From the NCBI GenBank assembly GCA_031580945.1, contig JAVLBT010000144.1, forward strand, positions 1-7,550: a stretch of DNA of 7,550 nucleotides, in the 5' to 3' direction. The notes under the pieces are model-generated. The model worked only from the letters and a program-made list of their open reading frames with translations, did not search any database and was not told where the DNA came from. The number at the start of each line of letters is the position of its first letter. Positions within the stretch are counted from its first letter, which is position 1. A program made the translations under genes and the position numbers. This document shows positions 1-5,579 of this stretch, piece after piece. Source of the stretch: Gracilimonas sp031580945. Its GTDB lineage: Bacteria > Bacteroidota > Rhodothermia > Balneolales > Balneolaceae.

Positions 1-27
1 ATAATACTATCGGGTATTTCCAACTTT

Positions 28-85
28 GAGACCCTTCGCGAAAGAGTATTTAAACCTACTTAAAGTAAAATACGCTCAGGATGAC
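28..85 (-). repeat. Split copy of a GTCATCCTGAGCG...CGAAGGGTCTC-type interspersed repeat
   Basis: Read on the minus strand, GTCATCCTGAGCG (85-73) and CGCGAAGGGTCTC (40-28) are the two ends of a repeat I recognise from many environmental and FCB-group genomes, where they normally join as one run of about 27 bases. Here 32 bases (41-72) lie between them. That insert is AT-rich and partly self-complementary: GTATTT at 46-51 pairs with AAATAC at 68-73. The element lies downstream of the LuxE-like stop codon. No U-run follows the stem, so I do not call a terminator. The rest of 1-149 shows no gene. Recognition of the family is from memory. Confidence 0.55.
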
Positions 86-149
86 AACAAAAACATATAA
101 TTTTATTCAATCTCGCTAAATTCCAATTCGCATTATCGTGGTAAAAACA

Positions 150-1145
150 TCAATCCCGGTCAATCAGGAAATTGCAGCCGCGCAGGTTTTGGGGATTCCA
201 TCTTCCCAGTACCTGGAATTTGCCGCCTCCTACCTGAATGCCTTTGTCACCGGTTAATATAAATGAACAGGAATACAGATTCGCCAGATCCATAACGCCG
301 ATCAGTCCTTCCTCTCCGGTTCTCATTTCCTCCATTGGATTCTTTGGGTCACGGATGGTCACTTTCATCCAGGGCGGAGTTCCGAACCAGTAACCGCCGG
401 GATTGTAAGCTTGACTCATTAATTCCGTCATTCCATATTCAGAATGAATTTTTGACATCGGAATTCCAAATCCACTCGCCAGTGTCCGATGCAGTTCTTC
501 CCGGCTCATTGCTCTCCGGTGTGTTTTCATCCCTCCGGTCTCCATCACTATGGAGTCTACCGGAAGTTTTACTTCTTTCATTTCCACCAGGTCCAGCAAT
601 CCAAAAGCGGCTCCAAATAGCATTAATTTTTTACCAGATTCGGTCACTTTTTTGATCTCGTCGGTATCCAAGGGTTTGTCCAGTTCCAGGAATCGGCTCA
701 AACCGGAATCGTCTCTGTCGATGAGGAAATTCAACATCCATATCAGCGAAGAATGCGGGTTTTCATTATAGCCCGGCGTGTACGCCCAGATCACATAATC
801 ATCCAGGTCGTAAAAATACTGCATGCCCTTGAGGATGGATTGGTGGTAAATCTCAGGTTCGCTTACAATATGTTTGCTTCGGCTCATCCCTGAAGTTCCA
901 CTACTTAGAAATTTTAAATTTCGAGTTTTAAATTTTGCATTATCCTTAGCAGTGATAACATCTGAGTCTTTAAAAGCCTGTATTGGTAATAAGGGGATTT
1001 GATCCAGATCATAGACCTCACCAATGTCCAAAGCCTCGCAAAATCGGTGATAGACTGGATTATTATTCCGCTGAAATTCAAAGATATGGAGGGCTTTTTC
1101 TTCAAAACTCAGACTATCCCTAAATGTGAAGTCTGTAGAGATCAT
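150..1145 (-). CDS. LuxE-family acyl-protein synthetase / acyltransferase-like enzyme
   Basis: 331-residue soluble protein resembling the LuxE (PF04443) branch of adenylate-forming enzymes, which activate a fatty acid as acyl-AMP and pass it to a cysteine. Visible motifs: a Ser/Thr/Gly-rich nucleotide loop FLSSGTSG at 79-86, ETGGMK at 202-207, the family motif SEYGMTELMSQAY at 235-247, LTGDKG at 297-302 with Asp300 placed to hold the adenosine ribose, and a short C-terminal LGRWNPQNLRGCNFLI at 313-328. Cys324 near the end is a candidate acyl acceptor, as the acylated cysteine of Vibrio LuxE is also close to its C terminus; this is inference. Length fits the family, so the gene looks complete. 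Its ATG overlaps the TGA of the propeller gene (ATGA), implying translational coupling. There is no luxCDAB context, so luminescence is not implied; substrate and acceptor are unknown. Residues about 71-79 are encoded by a 7-bp-period tract, described separately. Confidence 0.85.
   Translation of the reverse strand: MISTDFTFRDSLSFEEKALHIFEFQRNNNPVYHRFCEALDIGEVYDLDQIPLLPIQAFKDSDVITAKDNAKFKTRNLKFLSSGTSGMSRSKHIVSEPEIYHQSILKGMQYFYDLDDYVIWAYTPGYNENPHSSLIWMLNFLIDRDDSGLSRFLELDKPLDTDEIKKVTESGKKLMLFGAAFGLLDLVEMKEVKLPVDSIVMETGGMKTHRRAMSREELHRTLASGFGIPMSKIHSEYGMTELMSQAYNPGGYWFGTPPWMKVTIRDPKNPMEEMRTGEEGLIGVMDLANLYSCSFILTGDKGIQVGGGKFQVLGRWNPQNLRGCNFLIDRD
910..937. repeat. Four-unit 7-bp-period tract inside the LuxE-like gene
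   Basis: The plus strand splits into four 7-bp units AATTTTA, AATTTCG, AGTTTTA, AATTTTG with exact phase; TTTTAAATTT recurs at 912-921 and 926-935, 14 bases apart. It encodes about AKFKTRNLKF (residues 70-79), immediately before the nucleotide loop LSSGTSG, with a strong local excess of Lys and of A/T. Period and AT-rich make-up match the heptamer arrays at 1943-2146, though the unit sequence differs. Confidence 0.6.
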
Positions 1146-1969
1146 CTCAGTGGCGCTGGAAGTTTGAAAAGTGCAGTTTTAGTCAATATAAAAATTCCTT
1201 CTCTTTCCACGTGTACATCAACAGCTGGGATGATGGTCTCCAGATTAAGGGTATATCCTTCTCCGGTTTTTGGTTCATAGATCACCTTATCTTTGTAAAC
1301 CATCCAGGTTCCAGAATCTTGTGCAAAGATAGCCAATACCTTTTCTGCAGGATAGAATCCTCTATAAGCCCCATTTAATGCCAATCGGTGAATAGTTTCT
1401 GATGTCCGATCCAGGATATTTATTTCTCCTTCCCTTACGATCAACTCATCCACACTCTTGATCTGACCAGGAATTCTGAACTCATCCAGTAAATTATAGT
1501 CTAAGTCAAAGTGATGGGTAAGGCGGGATTCATCGTCTGCGAAATATACTTCACCTAATCCACTCACGGCAATCTGCGTGGGATTGTACCGTCGGGAATT
1601 CCCAAATGAGGTCCGTCCCTCAATACTGCTCAGGTATTGTGCGCGCCGGTCAAAAACCTGAACACGGCGGTTGTTGTAATCGGTAACAAAGATCTTGAGT
1701 CCGTTTGTGGCGTCCACATCCACAGGTTTACTAAACTCGTAATCACCAGATCCTCGTCCACCAATGGTTTCCACCAGCTTCCCGGAATAATCAAGTTTGA
1801 GCAGACGATTTTTCCCCTTTTCTACAATATAGATATGATTTTGAGTCACAGAAATGGAAGCAGCGTTGTCCAGGTTGGAGTAGATTTTTTGGGGAGATTG
1901 GGCGCTTGTTGATAATGTACCCATAGCCAAAAACAGCAGTGCGAACATCGAACATTGAACCTTCAACAT
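1142..1969 (-). CDS. Secreted NHL-repeat / six-bladed beta-propeller protein
   Basis: 275 residues from the chosen start. Residues 1-23 (MLKVQCSMFALLFLAMG then TLSTSA) form a signal peptide with a likely cut after TSA, before Gln24. The rest reads as propeller blades: the clearest NHL-type unit is GGRGSGDYEFSKPVDV (70-85) followed by IFVTDYNNRRVQVFD (93-107); weaker blades are around 31-68, 130-160 and 173-200. Such proteins are usually periplasmic or surface binding scaffolds; no catalytic site is visible. The frame stays open up to an ATG at 2134, but residues added that way are translations of repeat DNA, so I reject that start. The 1969 ATG itself lies in a heptamer repeat; an ATG at 1948 (268 residues) has an AAGG about 11 bases upstream but would lose the positively charged signal-peptide end. 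The gene overlaps the LuxE-like gene by 4 bp and lies 168 bp after purD. Function unknown. Confidence 0.8.
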   Translation of the reverse strand: MLKVQCSMFALLFLAMGTLSTSAQSPQKIYSNLDNAASISVTQNHIYIVEKGKNRLLKLDYSGKLVETIGGRGSGDYEFSKPVDVDATNGLKIFVTDYNNRRVQVFDRRAQYLSSIEGRTSFGNSRRYNPTQIAVSGLGEVYFADDESRLTHHFDLDYNLLDEFRIPGQIKSVDELIVREGEINILDRTSETIHRLALNGAYRGFYPAEKVLAIFAQDSGTWMVYKDKVIYEPKTGEGYTLNLETIIPAVDVHVEREGIFILTKTALFKLPAPLR

Positions 1970-1977
1970 CGAACGCT
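1943..1977 (+). repeat. Heptamer repeat block 1 (GAACATT-like, five units)
   Basis: Five consecutive 7-bp units on the plus strand: GAACATC, GAACATT, GAACCTT, CAACATC, GAACGCT, with a partial sixth (GAAG) to 1981. Read in the minus-strand coding direction this is the AATGTTC orientation, open in every frame and bringing an ATG into each frame in turn. The propeller gene's start codon (1969-1967) and the residues MLKVQCSMF lie inside it. Confidence 0.85.
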
Positions 1978-1987
1978 GAAGTTTTTT

Positions 1988-2013
1988 CGTTCCGACGCAG
2001 AGCGTCAGGAACG
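1988..2013. repeat. REP-like palindrome between heptamer blocks
   Basis: Arms CGTTCCGACGC (1988-1998) and GCGTCAGGAACG (2002-2013) pair with an AGA loop and one bulged base, giving a GC-rich stem of 11 pairs in an AT-rich gap. It resembles palindromes of the GTTCC-ACGC-loop-GCGT-GGAAC kind seen in many environmental genomes (recognised from memory). Translated in the minus direction it gives the telltale SFLTLCVGT. A run of six T precedes it on the plus strand (1982-1987), so on the minus strand the stem is followed by A and not U: not an intrinsic terminator in either direction. Confidence 0.7.
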
Positions 2014-2023
2014 AGGAGAGTTG

Positions 2024-2058
2024 GAATATCGAATAGTGAACATTGAATAATGAATCTT
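2024..2058 (+). repeat. Heptamer repeat block 2 (GAATATC/GAACATT-like, five units)
   Basis: Five 7-bp units in strict phase: GAATATC, GAATAGT, GAACATT, GAATAAT, GAATCTT. The orientation is the same as block 1. The 11-base core GAACATTGAAT (2038-2048) is exactly complementary to 2101-2111 in block 3, and pairing continues outward through 2031-2037 / 2112-2118 with two mismatches, so blocks 2 and 3 can fold into a long imperfect hairpin. Confidence 0.85.
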
Positions 2059-2097
2059 GATGTGTATGAGTCCATGAAGGACTATTAGGAAAGCCAC

Positions 2098-2146
2098 TAA
2101 ATTCAATGTTCGATATTCTGTATTGAATGTTCAATGTTCAATGTTC
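2098..2146 (-). repeat. Heptamer repeat block 3, inverted (AATGTTC-like, seven units)
   Basis: Seven 7-bp units on the plus strand: TAAATTC, AATGTTC, GATATTC, TGTATTG, then AATGTTC three times. This is the inverse orientation to blocks 1 and 2. Read in the minus-strand coding direction it is GAACATT repeated, which brings TGA into successive frames; the first TGA is the purD stop codon (2140-2138). The spacer 2059-2097 between blocks 2 and 3 holds a small hairpin, AGTCC/GGACT at 2069-2073 and 2079-2083. Confidence 0.87.
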
Positions 2147-3415
2147 TAAACCTTTGGCTCCAATATCAGAGCGGTAGTAGGCTTTTTCAAAATGAACTTT
2201 CTTTACTTCGCTATATGTGTTTTGTATTGCAGATCTGAGATCCTCTCCGGAGCCTACAATATTTAAAACCCGGCCACCATTTGTGATTATTTTTCCATCT
2301 TCTTCTTTCGTACCGGCGTGGAAAATGATCGCTTGTTCAACATCCTCAAGCCCCGTTATCTCTTTTCCTTTTTCATAGGATTCGGGATAGCCTCCGGATG
2401 CAAGTACGACCGTACAACGGACTTCCTCATCAAACTGAATATCCGTTTCTTCCAGTTTTCCCTGCGTGCAGGCTAAAATGGTTTCCAATACATCGGATTG
2501 CATTCGGGGCAGTATGACCTGACACTCAGGATCACCAAAACGGCAGTTATATTCTACCACTTTGGGGCCTTCTTCGGTTATCATCAATCCGCAGTACAAA
2601 ATACCGGAGTAGGGATTCCCTTCCTCTTTCATTCCCCTGATGGTAGGATCTATAATTTCCTCTTCTACCCTTTTCAATACTTCAGCAGTAACCACAGGAG
2701 CTGGAGAATAGGCCCCCATTCCGCCGGTATTGAGTCCGGTATCGCCTTCTCCAATTCGTTTGTGATCCTGCGCATTACCGATCACTTTCCAGGAGTTGCC
2801 ATCAGCAATGGCAAAAACCGAAGCTTCTTCTCCCACCATAAATTCTTCGAATACGAGTCGACTTGCTGCTTCTTTCAGAGATTCACTGGATTTCAACTCC
2901 TCCAGTACGTCCATAGCTTCGGACTCTGATTCTGGAATGAAAACACCCTTTCCGCCGGCAAGGCCGTCCGCTTTTAAAACTACAGGATAGGTATTCTGAT
3001 CCCTGATATATTTCGCGGCCTCATCAAAATTATCCTGATCAAACACGCGATAAGCGGCAGTAGGGATATCATGGCGCTGCATGAATTCCTTGGCAAACTC
3101 TTTACTTCCCTCCAGCATAGCCGCCTGAAGTTTAGGGCCGAAAACGAGATGTCCTTTGCTTTCCAGGAAGTTGGCGATCCCATCAACCAATGGCTGTTCC
3201 GGGCCTACAATAGTTAGGTTGATGTGCTTATTCTGTATAAAATTCCAAACGGCTTCAAAATCGGAAGTGTCGACACCAACATTTTCCCCACATTGCGCCG
3301 TGCCGGGATTTCCGGGAGCAATATATAATTTCTCCAGGCTTGGTGATCTTGAAATAGCCCAAGCCAAAGCATGTTCCCTTCCACCACTTCCAATTAAGAG
3401 CACATTCAAATTCAT
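2138..3415 (-). CDS. purD: Phosphoribosylamine-glycine ligase (GAR synthetase)
   Basis: Cytosolic ATP-grasp enzyme joining 5-phosphoribosylamine and glycine with ATP in the second step of de novo purine synthesis. The 425 residues match the usual PurD length. Visible in order: N-terminal GSGGREHALAW (9-19), GPEQPLVDGI (71-80), the ATP-grasp lysine loop VLKADGLAGGKGV (146-158), GEGDTGLNTGGMGAYSP (222-238), and the metal/ATP site EYNCRFGDPECQ (288-299, with Glu288 and Asn290 as likely magnesium ligands). The open frame extends 23 codons upstream into tpiA, but the family N terminus MNLNVLLIGSGG fixes the start at 3415, one base after the tpiA stop (TGA-T-ATG), so translation is probably coupled. 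No other pur genes are present in the window. The C terminus YYRSDIGAKG is normal, but the last codons GAA-CAT-TGA are the first unit of a heptamer repeat array, so the repeat supplies the final residues and the stop. Confidence 0.97.
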   Translation of the reverse strand: MNLNVLLIGSGGREHALAWAISRSPSLEKLYIAPGNPGTAQCGENVGVDTSDFEAVWNFIQNKHINLTIVGPEQPLVDGIANFLESKGHLVFGPKLQAAMLEGSKEFAKEFMQRHDIPTAAYRVFDQDNFDEAAKYIRDQNTYPVVLKADGLAGGKGVFIPESESEAMDVLEELKSSESLKEAASRLVFEEFMVGEEASVFAIADGNSWKVIGNAQDHKRIGEGDTGLNTGGMGAYSPAPVVTAEVLKRVEEEIIDPTIRGMKEEGNPYSGILYCGLMITEEGPKVVEYNCRFGDPECQVILPRMQSDVLETILACTQGKLEETDIQFDEEVRCTVVLASGGYPESYEKGKEITGLEDVEQAIIFHAGTKEEDGKIITNGGRVLNIVGSGEDLRSAIQNTYSEVKKVHFEKAYYRSDIGAKGLEH

Positions 3416-3416
3416 A

Positions 3417-4184
3417 TCAGGCGAGTTCTTCGGCAATCGTGATGATCTCTGAAAAACTATCCGCATCCAGGGAAGCCCCGCCAATAAGACCGCCGTCTAC
3501 ATCAGGCTGACTTAGCAGTTCTTCAGCATTAGCGGGTTTCATACTTCCGCCATACAAAATATTGATCTGCTCAGCTGTTTCGTCTGAATAGATCTCGGCT
3601 AAAATAGTGCGAATATATTCATGCATTACCTGCGCCTGTTCCGGAGTCGCTGTTTCTCCCGTTCCGATGGCCCAAATGGGTTCATAAGCGATCACAACAT
3701 CCAAAGCATCTTCATTGGATACATCGTGCAAGGCAGCTTTGATCTGATTTTTTACCAGTTCAAAATGTTCGTCTTTTTTTCGCTGATCGAGACTTTCCCC
3801 TACACAAACGATGGGAGCAAGTTTGTGTTCAATTGCTTTATGAACACGCTGGTTGACCGTAGCATCGGTCTCGCCAAAATACTGTCGACGTTCGGAATGA
3901 CCGATGATCACATAATTACAGCCACTTTCAGTAAGCATACTGCCACTGATCTCTCCGGTAAAAGCACCATTTTCTTCAAAATGAAGGTTTTGTGCGCCTA
4001 CCTGAATATCGGTGTCGTATAAATATTTTACGGCCATTCCAATAGACACAAAGGGCGGGCAAACCAGTACGTCTACATCTTCACTGATCTCGGCTTTCTT
4101 CTCGGTTAGCCCTTCCAGAAGTTCAGCAGCATCGTATGGGCCACAATTCATTTTCCAGTTACCGGCAATTAAAAATCTACGCAT
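3417..4184 (-). CDS. tpiA: Triosephosphate isomerase
   Basis: 255-residue TIM-barrel enzyme interconverting dihydroxyacetone phosphate and glyceraldehyde 3-phosphate in glycolysis and gluconeogenesis; cytosolic, normally a dimer. All catalytic elements are present: GNWKMN at 8-13 with Asn9 and Lys11, IGHSERR at 94-100 with His96, AYEPIWAIGTG at 166-176 with the catalytic base Glu168 followed by flexible loop 6, and phosphate-binding YGGS (211-214) and GGLIGGASL (231-239). Length is that of a standard bacterial enzyme and nothing is missing. The ATG at 4184 starts exactly at the conserved N terminus, 12 bp after the stop of the lipoprotein gene, with no recognisable Shine-Dalgarno sequence. 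The stop is separated from the purD start by one base, so tpiA and purD are almost certainly on one transcript. Confidence 0.98.
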   Translation of the reverse strand: MRRFLIAGNWKMNCGPYDAAELLEGLTEKKAEISEDVDVLVCPPFVSIGMAVKYLYDTDIQVGAQNLHFEENGAFTGEISGSMLTESGCNYVIIGHSERRQYFGETDATVNQRVHKAIEHKLAPIVCVGESLDQRKKDEHFELVKNQIKAALHDVSNEDALDVVIAYEPIWAIGTGETATPEQAQVMHEYIRTILAEIYSDETAEQINILYGGSMKPANAEELLSQPDVDGGLIGGASLDADSFSEIITIAEELA

Positions 4185-4196
4185 GATTGAGTGGGT

Positions 4197-5558
4197 TTAA
4201 CTTGGTGAGTTCTGATTTCGAAATGCTTTATTGAGTCCCTGTATCACATCTTCAAATTCATCGGCCTCATACTTTCTGATGAGTGTGCCGTCTTTATCAA
4301 TAAGAAGGCGTGTTGGAACCTGTACTACATTAAATTTCTGTATGAGATCCTGAACATCAAACGAGCCGATCTTTGCTATATCCCAAACTTTCCGGCGTTC
4401 TTCAAAAAATCCTTCCACCGTAAGCTCGCTTTCGTCCAAAGGAATCGTAAATATCTTTAATCCGTAATTCTTGTAGATCTCATGAATGATGATCGTTCGG
4501 TCGTAATCATTTTGGTACTGCCGGTTTGCCAAGGGTGAGATCTCGAGTATATATGTAGCTCCCTTCAATGATTCCCGGCTCACCGAATCTCCATCCGTGG
4601 TAAGAAAGGAAAAGTCTGGTGCTTGTACCCCCGGGGCCAAATAGTTCAGATCGTATCTAATTCTTCGAGCCCATTTCTGTGAAGAAGAATCCTTCATGTA
4701 ATTCTGCTCATAGTTATCCAGCAGGTCTTTGGCTTGACGCACTCTTGAGCTATCGAAATAAAACTGAATTTTGGTTTGGGCGATGTAATTTTTCAGGTCT
4801 TGCGATGAAGCCAGCGTTTTGAGCGAATCCATATACTTAGATGCCGTTTCAAAACCCTTTTCAGTGGACAGATAGGGCGTGCCATAATTTAAAGCGACTT
4901 CAACCATGTATTCATCGGGCAGCGCCTGATCGATCTTTTTTAACATTTCATCAGGATTCCAAGTACTCAATAATCGGACTGACCGTTCAGCCCCGAGGTC
5001 ACCCGCCAGGGTATTTGGATGTTTTTCCCGCACATCCCAATAAAAATCAGACCATTTCTGGATCTCGGAAACCAGTTGTGAATCACTTATTGCTCCTTGC
5101 TGCGCTATGGCCCCGACTCTTTGAAATCCACGGTCAACTCTGGAAAAAGTCCGCATCGCCTCATGTTCCCGGGAAGTGAGGGTCAGTGATTCTCCAATAT
5201 TGGGAATTTGTGCTTTTACATCTACCGTATCGTTATCAGCTAAAATGATCCCAAAGTTTCCCAGGTTTACACTATCCCGATTCAGGACCATCGTGTAATA
5301 TCCCTTCTGGGGAAATTGAACCTTGCCTGAAAAATTTCCGGCCGCATCGGTTTGGCGATGAAATAAGGTATCAAATTTAGTCTCGGAAGAATCCTGGGTG
5401 ATGATAGTTAAGTTTGTTCCTGAGAAATCATCATTCCCCAGGGTATCCGCTAATGTAATGGTTCCACTGACGACTGTTTCCGGGGATTTTGACCCGTTGG
5501 TGCAAGCCGCTATAGAAAGTACCATTGTTAAAATTATAAGTAGAGAAGTAGATTTCAT
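4197..5558 (-). CDS. Thioredoxin-fold (TlpA-like) lipoprotein lacking redox cysteines
   Basis: 453 residues. The N terminus MKSTSLLIILTMVLSIAAC is a lipoprotein signal with lipobox IAAC, Cys19 being the lipidated residue. Residues about 27-120 are beta-rich, resembling the N-terminal domain (DUF4369-like) of Bacteroidota thiol-disulfide proteins; about 130-305 is a helical middle region with repeated amphipathic segments; about 308-447 is a thioredoxin/AhpC-TSA-type domain opening with APGVQAPDFSF and closing with VVQVPTRLLIDKDGTLI (411-427), where Pro415 is the expected cis-proline. The CxxC position reads ISPLANRQ (340-347), and Cys19 is the only cysteine in the whole protein, so no disulfide exchange is possible. 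I infer a structural, binding or chaperone role at the periplasmic face of a membrane. The start is fixed by the signal peptide. It lies 21 bp after gatB and 12 bp before tpiA, so probably co-transcribed, though with no obvious functional link to either. Confidence 0.88.
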   Translation of the reverse strand: MKSTSLLIILTMVLSIAACTNGSKSPETVVSGTITLADTLGNDDFSGTNLTIITQDSSETKFDTLFHRQTDAAGNFSGKVQFPQKGYYTMVLNRDSVNLGNFGIILADNDTVDVKAQIPNIGESLTLTSREHEAMRTFSRVDRGFQRVGAIAQQGAISDSQLVSEIQKWSDFYWDVREKHPNTLAGDLGAERSVRLLSTWNPDEMLKKIDQALPDEYMVEVALNYGTPYLSTEKGFETASKYMDSLKTLASSQDLKNYIAQTKIQFYFDSSRVRQAKDLLDNYEQNYMKDSSSQKWARRIRYDLNYLAPGVQAPDFSFLTTDGDSVSRESLKGATYILEISPLANRQYQNDYDRTIIIHEIYKNYGLKIFTIPLDESELTVEGFFEERRKVWDIAKIGSFDVQDLIQKFNVVQVPTRLLIDKDGTLIRKYEADEFEDVIQGLNKAFRNQNSPS

Positions 5559-5579
5559 ATAAACCTAAAGACTGTTGGT

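Noticed and set aside
1982..2013. Intrinsic terminator after purD
   Set aside because: The stem is strong, but in the minus direction it is followed by A residues and in the plus direction by AGGAGAG; no U-run in either case.
1970..2134. Upstream extension of the propeller gene to the ATG at 2134 (330 residues)
   Set aside because: The extra residues (NIQYRISNIEF, NVHYSIFQ, SFLTLCVGT) are translations of heptamers and the palindrome; the frame is open because AATGTTC arrays carry no stops, and a signal peptide starts at 1969.
1943..2146. CRISPR array
   Set aside because: Units are 7 bp, contiguous, imperfect and in both orientations; there are no spacers of regular length and no cas genes.
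2498..2929. 143-residue plus-strand open frame opposite purD
   Set aside because: Shadow of purD codons with no recognisable domain or signal.
3416..3484. Upstream 23-codon extension of purD
   Set aside because: It overlaps the tpiA end, and the PurD family N terminus (NVLLIGSGGREH) begins right after the ATG at 3415.
5559..5579. Possible regulatory element between gatB and the lipoprotein gene
   Set aside because: Only 21 bases; a weak AGG before the ATG is all that can be seen.
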